From an uncultured Clostridium sp. (GTDB taxonomy: Bacteria; Bacillota_A; Clostridia; TANB77; CAG-508), in contig CANCZH010000003.1 of the NCBI GenBank assembly GCA_947382445.1, positions 1 through 57,153 of the forward strand: a DNA stretch of 57,153 nucleotides. Reading direction: 5' to 3'. This document shows, one piece after another, positions 8,530-17,496 of the stretch; positions within the stretch are counted from its first letter, which is position 1; each line of letters opens with the position of its first letter. The position numbers were made by a program, and so were the translations under genes. A model generated the notes under the pieces. The model saw only the letters and a program-made list of their open reading frames with translations. It was not told the origin of the DNA and did no database searches.

Positions 8530-9279
8530 TTAATTTTTTTTAGATTTTTCTACTAATATATCTCCAAAGAGTTCTTCTTGATTTGCTATTACTTTATTTC
8601 TTCTAGTTAATTCTAACAAACCAGTAAACGCTGTTACAACTTCTGCTTTTGGTTTTGCTTTTATAGAAAACAATTTGTTAAATACAAAATTTGGTTTTTT
8701 TGATAATTCTTTAAATATTTCTTTTACCTTGCTTGTAACTGAATAACTTTCTCTTATTGCAATTTTTTCAATATTTTGGGCATTTTTATTCATCTTCATT
8801 TCATTGTTTTCTATTAGTTTTTTATAATTTTCATATAAAACTTCTGATAAATATTCTTTTTCTATTTTTTGTTTTGGTAATTCAACTGTATCTTGTTGTT
8901 TATAAAATCTTTTGCAATTTTCTATAAAATTTAATTTTAATTTTTGTGATATTTCTTTATATTTCTTATACTCAATTATACGACTTAATAATTCTTCCTC
9001 AGTTAATTCTGCTTCATCTTCAACTTCTTTTGGTAATAATTCTTTCGATTTAAGGAATACTAGTGTACTTGCTATTACTAAAAATTCACTTGTTATATCT
9101 AAGTTTTGAGCTTCCATCTCATTTATATATTCTATATATTGGTCTGCAATATCAGATATTCTAACATCATAAATATCCATTTTATTTTTATCTATTAAAT
9201 GACATAATAAATCTAATGGTCCTTCAAAATTCTCTAATTTAAGTGCATATTTATTTGTTTCTAATGTTAGTATTCCCAT
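8530..9279 (-). CDS. scpA: segregation and condensation protein A
   Basis: A 249-residue ScpA kleisin, which bridges SMC heads with ScpB in the chromosome condensin. The N-terminal signature LENFEGPLDLLCHLI (residues 15-29) and MDIYDVRISDIADQYIEYI are diagnostic, as is the winged-helix-like C-terminus (VVTAFTGLLELTRRNKV). Length is normal. The usual partner gene scpB is not next to it, so it must lie elsewhere or be missing. The gene follows recX by 22 bp within the recA-recX-scpA-DUF2953 run. Confidence 0.95.
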   Translation of the reverse strand: MGILTLETNKYALKLENFEGPLDLLCHLIDKNKMDIYDVRISDIADQYIEYINEMEAQNLDITSEFLVIASTLVFLKSKELLPKEVEDEAELTEEELLSRIIEYKKYKEISQKLKLNFIENCKRFYKQQDTVELPKQKIEKEYLSEVLYENYKKLIENNEMKMNKNAQNIEKIAIRESYSVTSKVKEIFKELSKKPNFVFNKLFSIKAKPKAEVVTAFTGLLELTRRNKVIANQEELFGDILVEKSKKN

Positions 9280-9301
9280 TTAGTTATTCCCCCAAATACT
9301 T

Positions 9302-9757
9302 TTATTTTTCATCTTCATTTTTTATTTTAGATATTGTATCTGGCATATATCTTTTCTTTTTCAGATACATTATTGTTTCTTCTAGTTCTTGCGTATTTCT
9401 CTTTTTTTCCCTAATATTTCTAGCAGATAATAATTCATATTCTTCTAACATTTTAGAATTATTTAAGATATACTCATCTATTAAGTTATCATTTACTCCT
9501 TTTGAGTATAGTTTATATTTTAATTCATATATTGATAAGTTTTTTAATGCTACTGCTTCATGTATAAATTTTTCAATATATTCAATATCGTTAATATATC
9601 CTATTTCCTTTAAATTTTCAATAGTTTCTTCCAAAATATCGTTATCTTCGTTTTTAAATTTTTCCAAGATTTCTTTTTCTGTTCTTTTTTTATAAAATAT
9701 GTATTTTAATATTTTAGTTTTTAATTTATCTATTTTTTCTAATCTTTCTAAATCCAT
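9302..9757 (-). CDS. recX: RecX family regulatory protein
   Basis: A 151-residue RecX, which binds RecA filaments and limits recombination. The assignment rests on size, its place directly after recA, and the helical repeat pattern: R-T-E-K-E-I-L-E-K-F, then YINDIEYIEKFIHEAVALKNLS, KLYSKGV, and a C-terminal LKKKRYMPDTISKI matching the third RecX repeat. The start at 9757 is set by GGAGAG 5 bases upstream. A GTG 30 bases further up has no ribosome site and falls in the recA-recX hairpin. Sequence divergence is high, as is usual for RecX. Confidence 0.85.
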   Translation of the reverse strand: MDLERLEKIDKLKTKILKYIFYKKRTEKEILEKFKNEDNDILEETIENLKEIGYINDIEYIEKFIHEAVALKNLSIYELKYKLYSKGVNDNLIDEYILNNSKMLEEYELLSARNIREKKRNTQELEETIMYLKKKRYMPDTISKIKNEDEK

Positions 9758-9774
9758 TTTCTCTCCATATGCTA

Positions 9775-9810
9775 TTAAAGGGTGCACACTTTTTTATATG
9801 CATCCTTTAA
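9775..9810 (-). promoter_or_regulatory. hairpin between recA and recX
   Basis: TTAAAGG-x-TGCA at the element's start pairs with TGCA-x-CCTTTAA at its end around a 12-base loop. On the minus strand it is not followed by a T-run, so it is more likely an attenuating or RNA-processing hairpin that lowers recX relative to recA than a full terminator. The function is inferred. Confidence 0.5.
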
Positions 9811-9822
9811 TAATAAATTTTA

Positions 9823-10887
9823 TTATTCTTCATCTTCTAGTTCGTCATTGTCGTCATTGTTTATTTCTGTATCATCTAATGCTTGTTCAAAAGCTTTACT
9901 ATAATCATCTCTTATTTTTTGCTCTACTTCTGCAAGTATTTCTGGATTTTCTTTTAAGTATTTTTTAACATTTTCTCTACCTTGTCCAATTTTATTATTT
10001 TTATAGCTAAACCAAGCACCGCTTTTTTCAATTATATCTAAGTTAACAGCTAAGTCTAATATGCTTCCTTCTTTTGAAATTCCTTCTCCATATAATATAT
10101 CAAATTCTGCTTCTCTGAATGGTGGTGCTACTTTATTTTTGACTACTTTTACTCTTGTTCTACTTCCTATTACTTCACCATCTTGTTTTATGTTTTCTGT
10201 TTTTCTGATATCTAAACGTACTGATGCATAAAATTTAAGTGCTCTACCACCTGGTGTTGTTTCAGGATTTCCAAACATTATTCCAACTTTTTCTCTTAAT
10301 TGGTTTATAAATATTATTGCTGTTTTTGATTTGTTTAGTACGCCAGCTAGTTTTCTTAATGCTTGTGACATTAATCTTGCTTGCAAAGCTACATGCGTAT
10401 CTCCCATGTCTCCATCTATTTCTGCTTTCGGAACAAGTGCTGCTACTGAGTCTACTACTATTATATCTATTGCTCCACTTCTTACTAGTGCTTCTGTTAT
10501 TTCTAAAGCTTGTTCTCCTGTATCTGGTTGTGAAACTATTAAGTTATCTATATCTACTCCTAATTTTTTCGAATATGCTGGGTCTAGTGCATGTTCTGCA
10601 TCTATGAATGCTGCTACTCCTCCTGCTTTTTGTGCTTCTGCAACTGCGTGTAAGGCAAGTGTTGTTTTTCCTGATGATTCAGGTCCATATATTTCTATAA
10701 TTCTTCCTTTTGGAATACCTCCTATTCCTAATGCAACATCTAGTGTTAAAGCTCCTGTTGGAATAGCTTCAACTTCCATTGCTTTATATTCGCCTAATTT
10801 CATTACAGAACCTTTTCCAAATTGTTTCTCTATTTGTCCCATTGCAGCATCTAGTGCTTTTCTTTTTTCATCATTAATTTCTTTCAT
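9823..10887 (-). CDS. recA: recombinase RecA
   Basis: A 354-residue RecA, the strand-exchange ATPase and SOS coprotease. Visible: [17 protein letters not shown] at the N-terminus, Walker [10 protein letters not shown] (about 66-74), IDAEHALDP, Walker [14 protein letters not shown]1/L2 loop region ([20 protein letters not shown]) and an acidic tail ending in [10 protein letters not shown]. The start at 10887 is set by AAGGAGAG; an in-frame ATG at 10938 falls inside the promoter. A consensus promoter and a LexA-type box lie immediately upstream, so SOS control is expected. recX follows. Confidence 0.98.
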   Translation of the reverse strand: MKEINDEKRKALDAAMGQIEKQFGKGSVMKLGEYKAMEVEAIPTGALTLDVALGIGGIPKGRIIEIYGPESSGKTTLALHAVAEAQKAGGVAAFIDAEHALDPAYSKKLGVDIDNLIVSQPDTGEQALEITEALVRSGAIDIIVVDSVAALVPKAEIDGDMGDTHVALQARLMSQALRKLAGVLNKSKTAIIFINQLREKVGIMFGNPETTPGGRALKFYASVRLDIRKTENIKQDGEVIGSRTRVKVVKNKVAPPFREAEFDILYGEGISKEGSILDLAVNLDIIEKSGAWFSYKNNKIGQGRENVKKYLKENPEILAEVEQKIRDDYSKAFEQALDDTEINNDDNDELEDEE

Positions 10888-10917
10888 ATTATCTCTCCTT
10901 ACAAAATCTATGTTTGT

Positions 10918-10931
10918 TAAACGTTTGTTTG
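10918..10931 (-). promoter_or_regulatory. LexA (SOS) operator of recA
   Basis: The minus strand reads CAAACAAACGTTTA, 12 of 14 positions of the Gram-positive SOS box CGAACRNRYGTTYC. It lies 5 bases downstream of the -10 box, where a bound LexA would block recA transcription. Confidence 0.7.
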
Positions 10932-10936
10932 GTAAC

Positions 10937-10964
10937 ATTATATATTATATATTTTTTTTGTCAA
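10937..10964 (-). promoter_or_regulatory. sigma-A promoter of recA
   Basis: On the minus strand: perfect TTGACA (10959-10964), 16 bases, perfect TATAAT (10937-10942), directly upstream of the SOS box. Confidence 0.85.
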
Positions 10965-10970
10965 TAGTTT

Positions 10971-12585
10971 TTAATAATTTTTTCTGTACCATTTTTCTAT
11001 ATAGTTATATATGTTATATGGTGTAGGTTTTAAAATTCCTGTTAAATTTGTATTATATACTAATATGTTTTTCTTTCTTGATATGCTTAAAAATGGTCTT
11101 TCATCATTATATATTTCAATTATTCTTTTGTATTTTTCTTTTAGTAAATTGTTATCATTAATGTTTTCTACTTCTGATAATATTTGATTTACTTCATCAT
11201 TATTATAATTTGATATATTTCCTTGACCAATATATGTATTTAAGTTTGGACTAAATGATGTTGACATATTTACTAATATAGCATCATATCCATTTCTACT
11301 ATTTATTAAATTGTAATAATTATTTGCTGAAACTTTTCTTATTGTTACTGTTATTCCTGCATTTGCCCATTGCTGTCTTAGATTTTCTGAAATTGCTACA
11401 TCTAGGCCATTGTCCATATTTACTGTTAATGTGAATGATAATCTTGTATATTGTCTTCCATTTTGTTTTTGCCATGAGTTATTTCTAAACATCCATCCAT
11501 CTTCTGCTAATAAATTATTTGCTATTTCTGAGTTATAGCTATTATCTATTATTTCATTTTGATATAGAAAATTTCCATAATCTAATGGAAAATCAGATAC
11601 TCTGTATGTATTTCCATAGCAACTAGCAATAATATTATTTTTGTCTATGTAATATGAAAGTGCTTTTCTAACTTTACTACTAGCTAAAATGTTATTTGCT
11701 TGATTAAATGCTATATAATCATATTCTCTTCCATTAAAGTCTACTGATGCAAAACCTATACTACCAATGTATTGGCTAACACTTGATTGAGATGTGTTTA
11801 TAGCATCTATATTTCCATTTTTAAAATCATTATACACTTCACCCATTGTTTGATATATATTTATATTAATTTTTTCTAATACGCTGTTTTTCTCTTTATT
11901 CCAGTATTCTGTATTTTTTTCTAATGTTATTATTTTTTCATCATATGATGTTATTTTAAACATTCCTGTTCCGAATTGGCATATTAGTCTTTTCTGAATT
12001 TGCAAAGTCTGTATCTTGATAGTATGTTGCTGACATTATTGGAAAAGTAAGATTATATTCAAAAAAAGATACTGGATTGTCTAATGTAAATCTTAGTGTT
12101 TGGTCATCTAATATGTCTATTGCAACTACATTCTGAACATTACTTGAATATATTGAATTTATATTTTTTAGTAGTCCTACTGTGAATTTAACATCATTTG
12201 CTGTTACATTTGTTCCATCAGACCATTTTATATCTTGTTTTAATTTTATTATATATGTAAGCTCATTTGTTTTTGATATTTCTTCTGCTAGTGCATATTC
12301 TTTTGTATAATCTTCTTTTAATCTTATTAATGAATCAAATATTATTTTGCTTATTTCTTGTACATGTTTATTATGACTTATAATTGGGTTGATTGTATCT
12401 AGTTCTGATATTGCTAATCTTAATTCTTTTACAACACTAGTATTTTCTTCTGTTTCTTGGCTTACATTTTTGTTTTCTATTTTTTCATTGTCTTTTTTGT
12501 AAATTGAATATGTAACAATAGCCAGAATTATGATTACTATTATGAATATGTATTTAAACATGTTCGTTTTTTTCATTTTTTTCAC
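10971..12585 (-). CDS. oligopeptide-binding protein (SBP family 5), split by a +1 shift at CGG
   Basis: Two overlapping frames make one family-5 solute-binding protein of the OppA/DppA type. The first frame (12585 to 11956) gives an N-terminal membrane anchor without a lipobox cysteine, then ELRLAISELDTINPI and IKWSDGTNVTANDVKFT. It ends just after NMPI. The second frame continues with GTGMFKITSYDEK down to 10971. The family motif here is P-[IV]-G-T-G, so the break is at ATT-C-GGA, where frame one reads CGG (11971-11973). Skipping one base restores 537 residues, a normal length. No permease or ATPase genes are adjacent. It could be a frameshifted pseudogene, a programmed +1 frameshift, or an assembly error. 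Confidence 0.8.
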
Positions 12586-12641
12586 CTCATATTTATATTG
12601 GTAATCATATATTATTTTTTTATTTCTTTCAAGAGTAAAAC

Positions 12642-12670
12642 AAAAAAACGGGAGCTATTTTTTAGCTCCC
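12642..12670 (-). terminator. intrinsic terminator of spoVS
   Basis: Stem GGGAGCTA/TAGCTCCC (12650-12657, 12663-12670) with a five-base loop, followed on the minus strand by a run of seven Ts. Confidence 0.9.
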
Positions 12671-12680
12671 AAATATATTT

Positions 12681-12944
12681 TTATTTTCTTGATTCTATTA
12701 TTAGTTTTATACCTGTTCTGTCTTCGCCTTCTACTTGAACTTCTGCGAAAGCAGGTATACAAATTAGGTCAACACCAGCTGGTGCTACGAATCCTCTTGC
12801 GATAGCTACCGCTTTAATTGCTTGATTTAGAGCTCCTGCTCCGATTGCTTGCATTTCTGCTTTTGTAGTTTCCTTTACTAATCCTGCAATTGCTCCTGCA
12901 ACTGAATTTGGATTTGATTTTGATGAAATTTTTAAAACTTCCAT
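12681..12944 (-). CDS. spoVS: stage V sporulation protein S
   Basis: An 87-residue SpoVS, a small Alba-like protein needed for spore coat and cortex steps and conserved well beyond spore formers. It begins MEVLKISSKSNPNSVAGAIA and contains AIGAGALNQAIKAVAIARGF and the C-terminal DLICIPAF, all near-invariant in the family. The start at 12944 has TAGGAGG 7 bases upstream; a longer in-frame start at 12983 lacks support. It follows ymdB as in Bacillus, where the order is rny-ymdB-spoVS; rny is not present here. Confidence 0.97.
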   Translation of the reverse strand: MEVLKISSKSNPNSVAGAIAGLVKETTKAEMQAIGAGALNQAIKAVAIARGFVAPAGVDLICIPAFAEVQVEGEDRTGIKLIIESRK

Positions 12945-13074
12945 TTTTTTGCCTCCTATTTTTTTTATTTGTAACATTGACATATATTTTTATATACTAT
13001 ACATATTCGAATGTCCATACATTTATGGCAAAAAATGGAATAATCGTATGACACTTTTCTTATTATTTCGACAT

Positions 13075-13848
13075 CTATTCTATATTTATTCTTTTAATAC
13101 TCGTGATTTGACAATTTTCGTCATTTATTTCAAATATACAAGAATTCATTTTTGCTTCTCCATCTGCTATTTTATATCTTTCTGGTAATGATGTTAAAAA
13201 TCTTTTTATTGATACATCTTTGTCCATCCCTATAACAGATTCTTTTGGCCCTGTCATCCCAACATCAGTTATATATGCTGTTCCGTTTTTCATTATTGTT
13301 TCATCTGCTGTTTGAACATGTGTATGTGTTCCATATATAATACTTACTTTTCCATCTAAATAATATGCTAATGCTAATTTCTCCGCTGTTGCTTCTGCAT
13401 GAAAATCTATTATTATTATATCAACTTGATTTTTTACTTTTCTTACAATTTCATCTGCTACTATAAATGGATTTTCGCTTAATACACTCATTGTTACTCT
13501 TCCAATTAAGTTTATAACAGCAATTTTTTTATCTTTGCAATGAAAAATTTGGTATCCTTTTCCTGGGTTATTTTCAGAATAATTTGCTGGTCTTATTAAT
13601 TTTGGATTATCTATAAAATTAAATATATCTTTTTTAGCCCAAGTATGATTTCCCATTGTAATGCAGTCTACATTTAATTCTAATAATTTATTGAATGCTT
13701 TTTCTGTTATCCCCATTCCCTCTGCAACATTTTCAGCATTAACTATACAAAAATCTATTTTTTCTTTTTCTTTTAATAATTTATATTCTTTTTCAAATTT
13801 TTTTAAACCTATATTTCCTACTAAATCGCCTACTACTAAAACCTTCAT
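13075..13848 (-). CDS. ymdB: YmdB family metallophosphoesterase
   Basis: A 257-residue member of the TIGR00282/YmdB family. The Bacillus protein hydrolyses 2',3'-cyclic nucleotides and affects biofilm and motility decisions. Metal-ligand motifs: GDLVG with Asp8 (usually GDIVG), NAENVAEGMG with Asn/Glu near 39-40, GNHTW near 67, FHAEATAEK near 150 and GTHTHVQTAD near 175. Length is normal. It lies in the conserved pair with spoVS 130 bp downstream and follows dprA by 44 bp. Confidence 0.95.
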   Translation of the reverse strand: MKVLVVGDLVGNIGLKKFEKEYKLLKEKEKIDFCIVNAENVAEGMGITEKAFNKLLELNVDCITMGNHTWAKKDIFNFIDNPKLIRPANYSENNPGKGYQIFHCKDKKIAVINLIGRVTMSVLSENPFIVADEIVRKVKNQVDIIIIDFHAEATAEKLALAYYLDGKVSIIYGTHTHVQTADETIMKNGTAYITDVGMTGPKESVIGMDKDVSIKRFLTSLPERYKIADGEAKMNSCIFEINDENCQITSIKRINIE

Positions 13849-13892
13849 ATACTTTTCCTTTCCTAAACTGTAAATTTTCCTAATACATAATA

Positions 13893-14750
13893 CTATAAAT
13901 CTAGTATATCTTCAAGTGAAGTTACTAAAATTGCTCCATCTTTAATTAATTCATTTGTACCAATTGATCTATCACTTGTAATATTTCCTGGAATTGCATA
14001 AACATTTTTTCCTTGTTCTCCTGCTAGATTAGCTGTTATTATGCTTCCACTATTTTTCATTGCTTCAACTATTACTATTTTTTCAGATAATCCACTTATT
14101 ATCCTATTTCTTTTTGGAAAATTTTCTGGTATTGGTTTAGTATTTATTCCATATTCTGATATTATCAGTCCATTTTTATTCAATATTTCTTCATATAGCT
14201 TTTTATTTTCCTCTGGATATATGTAATTTACTCCTGAGCCTAATACTGCAATTGTGCCTCCCTTAGCAACTAATGCTCCTTTATGTGCATATGAATCAAT
14301 TCCTTTTGCCATTCCACTAACTATGCAAAAGTCTTTTCTTGCTAATAAATATCCAAATTTTTGAGCTATAAACTTTCCATATTCAGAACAATTTCTGCAA
14401 CCAACAATTGCTATCGATTTTTTGTTTAATAATTTTAAATTTCCTTTTGCGTATATTATAATTGGATAATCATAAATATTTTTTAATTCTTTGGAATATA
14501 ATTTGTTATCAAATGCAATTATTTTTGTATTTGTTTTTATTGCTTCATTTAAAATTTTATTTGCTTCATATTTCTTGTTTGAATCTGTAATCTTTTTTAT
14601 TAATTCTTTTGAATTTGTTAATTTATTTAGTTCTTTTTCTGATAATTTATAAATTACTTTTGGATTTTTAAATATTTCTATTAATTTTATTTTTTGTTCT
14701 TGGCTTAAACTTAAAATTGAGAGCCAAATCCAATAAATTATTTCTTCCAT
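13893..14750 (-). CDS. dprA: DNA-processing protein DprA
   Basis: A 285-residue DprA/Smf protein, which loads RecA on incoming single-stranded DNA. The Rossmann-like core is complete: AIVGCRNCSEYGK, SGMAKGIDSYAHKGAL, AVLGSGVNYIYPEEN, ISEYG and a PIPENFPKRNRIISGLS block. It stops soon after ITSDRSIGTNELIKDGA, so it has the short form without the C-terminal winged helix found in many DprA proteins. The ribosome site is weak (GGGGG about 15 bases from the ATG). It lies between folD and ymdB. Confidence 0.93.
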   Translation of the reverse strand: MEEIIYWIWLSILSLSQEQKIKLIEIFKNPKVIYKLSEKELNKLTNSKELIKKITDSNKKYEANKILNEAIKTNTKIIAFDNKLYSKELKNIYDYPIIIYAKGNLKLLNKKSIAIVGCRNCSEYGKFIAQKFGYLLARKDFCIVSGMAKGIDSYAHKGALVAKGGTIAVLGSGVNYIYPEENKKLYEEILNKNGLIISEYGINTKPIPENFPKRNRIISGLSEKIVIVEAMKNSGSIITANLAGEQGKNVYAIPGNITSDRSIGTNELIKDGAILVTSLEDILDL

Positions 14751-14785
14751 AATTTTTTTGATTTTGCCCCCAATTAATTTTTAAT

Positions 14786-15637
14786 TTATTTAATTCCGTT
14801 TTGATTTTTAGTAGCTTTTACTAAGTTTGTCATAAGCATTGCTATTGTCATTGGTCCAACTCCACCTGGAACTGGTGTTATATAACTTGCTTTTGGACTT
14901 ACTTTCTCGAAGTCTACGTCTCCTTTTAGCTTTCCATCTTCCATTCTGTTTATTCCAACATCAATTACTACTGCCCCTGGTTTTACCATATCTTCTGTTA
15001 CAAAACATGGTTTTCCAATTGCTGCAACAAGTATATCTGCTTGTTTTGTTATTGATGGTAAATCTTTTGTTCTAGAGTGGCATACTGTAACTGTTGCGTT
15101 TTTGCTTAATAAGCATTGGCTCATTGGTTTCCCAACTATATTACTTCTTCCTATTACTACTGCATGTTTTCCTTCTAAATCTATATTATAGTCTTCTAGA
15201 ATTTTCATTATTCCAAATGGAGTACATGAAATAAATGTATCTTGACCTAGTACAAGTTTTCCAACATTTACTGGATGAAATCCATCTACATCTTTTTCTG
15301 GCGATATTTTTCTAAATGCTTCATTTATATCTAAGTGCTTTGGTATTGGACTTTGAAGTAATATTCCATTTATTTCTTTCTTGTTGTTTAATTCTTCAAT
15401 TAAATTTAGTAATTCTTCTTGTTTTGTATTCTCTGGTAATAAATATTCTTCAAATTCTACTCCTATATAATCACATGCCTTACTTTTATTTCTTACATAT
15501 ACTTGTGAGGCACTGTCATCTCCTACCATTATTACCGCTAATTTTGGATTTATTCCTTGTGTTTTTAACTTTTCTACTTCAATTTTTAGTTCATCTTTTG
15601 TTTTAGTTGCAACTTCTTTTCCTTTTAATAGTTCCAT
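14786..15637 (-). CDS. folD: bifunctional methylenetetrahydrofolate dehydrogenase/cyclohydrolase
   Basis: A 283-residue FolD, which interconverts methylene-, methenyl- and formyl-tetrahydrofolate in one-carbon metabolism. Key motifs: YVRNKSKACDYIG (catalytic Lys), LLQSPIPKHLD, PEKDVDGFHP, GRSNIVGKPM (NADP site) and the C-terminal TPVPGGVGPMT. The start at 15637 (MELLKG) has GGAGGA 5 bases upstream; upstream in-frame codons enter the repeat element. folC is elsewhere in the window. Confidence 0.97.
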   Translation of the reverse strand: MELLKGKEVATKTKDELKIEVEKLKTQGINPKLAVIMVGDDSASQVYVRNKSKACDYIGVEFEEYLLPENTKQEELLNLIEELNNKKEINGILLQSPIPKHLDINEAFRKISPEKDVDGFHPVNVGKLVLGQDTFISCTPFGIMKILEDYNIDLEGKHAVVIGRSNIVGKPMSQCLLSKNATVTVCHSRTKDLPSITKQADILVAAIGKPCFVTEDMVKPGAVVIDVGINRMEDGKLKGDVDFEKVSPKASYITPVPGGVGPMTIAMLMTNLVKATKNQNGIK

Positions 15638-15651
15638 ACTTCCTCCAATCA

Positions 15652-15772
15652 GATTTATGAAAAACATCGTATTACATCGTTAAACATCGTATCGAAAATA
15701 CTCAATGTACATATGTACACCTCCATTTTTCTCACTCGTTTGCCTAGTAATACTCGCTTTTGCTAAATCTCC
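15652..15772. repeat. inverted-repeat element, family B copy 1
   Basis: A 121-bp spacer element between uppP and folD. The left end ATTTATGAAAAACATCGTATT pairs imperfectly (with G-U pairs) with the right end AATACTCGCTTTTGCTAAAT. The middle contains the palindrome GTACATATGTAC (15708-15719). The ends closely match the element at 25917-26034, including GCCTAGTAATACT, showing a dispersed family. No ORF is seen. Confidence 0.7.
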
Positions 15773-15784
15773 TATTATCCTAAC

Positions 15785-16582
15785 TTATGCAAACATTCTT
15801 ATAAAGAATACTATATACACTAATAATCCCAATAACACTCTATATATTGCAAAAATTTTGAAACTTCCTTTTTGTAAGAATTTCATTAAGAATTTTATTA
15901 CAACTAATCCTACTAAAAAACTTGTTATAACCCCTACAAAAAAAGCAATTGAAAATTGAAAATCAAATATTTTTAATATTGTTGCTGCAAAAACTATTGG
16001 TGTTGATAATAAAAATGTATATTTTGCAACACTTTCTCTATCTATTTTTAAAGCTCTTCCTACTGTTATTGTTGCTCCTGACCTAGAAACTCCTGGAACA
16101 AAAGCTAAAATTTGTGAAATTCCAATTAAAAATGCTTGTTTAAAACTCATATTTTCATATGTTGTTTCTGATTTTGAATTTTTATCAACCACATATAATA
16201 AAATTCCCATTACTATTAATGCTGTTGCAACTACTAGAGGGGTTGTTAGGTAATCCTCTAAGAAGTGTTCAAAAATTAATCCTATAATTCCTGCTGGTAT
16301 TGTTGCCGCTACAATATACCAAAAGATTCTTCCTTCTGTTGATTTTTCTTTTTTAAATACTGCATTCCAACCTCCTTTAATAAGATTAATCCAGTCTTTA
16401 AAAAAGAATATGCATATTGCAAGTAATGTTCCGAAGTGTAATGCTATGTCAAATGATTCTGATATTTTCCAATCAAAAAAGAATTCTGATATAAGATATA
16501 AATGTCCTGAACTAGATACTGGTAATAATTCTGTTAGCCCTTGGATAATTCCTAATATGGCTGCTTCTACTATTTCTATCAT
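15785..16582 (-). CDS. uppP: undecaprenyl-diphosphatase (BacA/UppP)
   Basis: A 265-residue polytopic membrane enzyme that dephosphorylates undecaprenyl diphosphate to recycle the peptidoglycan lipid carrier and gives bacitracin tolerance. The two signature motifs are present: GLTELLPVSSSGHL (residues 15-28) and PGVSRSGATITVGRAL (about 157-172). Hydrophobic segments and length fit the family. AAAGGAG precedes the ATG. It follows dpaA by 18 bp. Confidence 0.96.
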   Translation of the reverse strand: MIEIVEAAILGIIQGLTELLPVSSSGHLYLISEFFFDWKISESFDIALHFGTLLAICIFFFKDWINLIKGGWNAVFKKEKSTEGRIFWYIVAATIPAGIIGLIFEHFLEDYLTTPLVVATALIVMGILLYVVDKNSKSETTYENMSFKQAFLIGISQILAFVPGVSRSGATITVGRALKIDRESVAKYTFLLSTPIVFAATILKIFDFQFSIAFFVGVITSFLVGLVVIKFLMKFLQKGSFKIFAIYRVLLGLLVYIVFFIRMFA

Positions 16583-16600
16583 TCTTATTTCTCCTTTGTT

Positions 16601-17476
16601 TTATATTTCTTTTAATATATGGTACAGCGTTTCTTTTATAAATTCTGCTGATGTCATTGGTGCAACTTTTCCAGGTAAAGAAAGTGCCCAAATTAATTTT
16701 AGTCCTAAATTTCTTGCTGCTCTTCTATCCACTCCTCCTGGATTTGATGAAAGGTCAATTATTGTACATTCCTTTTTAATGTATTGTAATCTATTTTCAT
16801 CTAATATCTGAAATGGAATTGTATTAATTATAATATCATAGTTTCCTAATTCATTTTCTAATTCACTTAAATGTATTGGATTATATCCATATGCTTTGAT
16901 CCATGCTATATCTGAATTTTTTCTAGCTTCACATGAAACTTTTGCTCCAATTCCATCTAGCATTTTTGCTAATACTTTTCCTACTCTTCCAAATCCCATT
17001 ATTAATACATTACTTCCATGTATTGTTTTTTGGGTGTTTTCCATTGTTATTTGTATTGCACCCTCTGCTGTTGCTATTGTATTTAATACTACTAATTCTT
17101 CTCTTTTTAATAAATCTATATATTTTATATTTTTTTCTTGTAAATTTGCTATTATTTTTTCTGATAATTGTCCTGCTAAAAATGTTTTATTTTTATTTGC
17201 CATTGTGTTTATTAATTCGTCTATTGATATTTTTTCTTCTGAAAATGGTGCACTTAAATTTTCAGCATCATTTGTCATTGGTACAGGTCCAATTATAATT
17301 TCAGAACTATTTACTAAGTCTGAAATACTCTCGCACTTTTTTACATTGTTGCTTTCTACTAAGTTTTCTGAGTTTTCTAATCCATATGTATATACTAAAA
17401 AATCATCTTTTGCTAATAGCTCTATTAGGTTTACAATCCTTAAATCTCCACCTATAACAGATACCTTTTTATACAT
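16601..17476 (-). CDS. dpaA: dipicolinate synthase subunit A
   Basis: A 291-residue DpaA/SpoVFA, the dehydrogenase-like subunit that makes dipicolinic acid, the calcium chelator of spore cores, in the mother cell. It starts with a nucleotide-fold motif VSVIGGDLR, has AGQLSEK, and a second Rossmann motif VLIMGFGRVGKVLAKML near residue 152, then DLSSNPGGVD and the C-terminal ALSLPGKVAPMTSAEFI, which is characteristic. The flavin-dependent partner dpaB normally follows but is absent here; uppP follows instead. Confidence 0.93.
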   Translation of the reverse strand: MYKKVSVIGGDLRIVNLIELLAKDDFLVYTYGLENSENLVESNNVKKCESISDLVNSSEIIIGPVPMTNDAENLSAPFSEEKISIDELINTMANKNKTFLAGQLSEKIIANLQEKNIKYIDLLKREELVVLNTIATAEGAIQITMENTQKTIHGSNVLIMGFGRVGKVLAKMLDGIGAKVSCEARKNSDIAWIKAYGYNPIHLSELENELGNYDIIINTIPFQILDENRLQYIKKECTIIDLSSNPGGVDRRAARNLGLKLIWALSLPGKVAPMTSAEFIKETLYHILKEI

Positions 17477-17496
17477 ATTTTATTCTCCTTTCAGAT

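Noticed and set aside
10888..10938. Upstream in-frame ATG for recA
   Set aside because: It lies between the -10 box and the SOS box and has no ribosome site; the ATG at 10887 has AAGGAGAG and the conserved RecA N-terminus.
15638..15784. Tetrahydrofolate riboswitch before folD
   Set aside because: The spacer is a dispersed palindrome also found between the ackA genes, and shows no match to the THF aptamer core.
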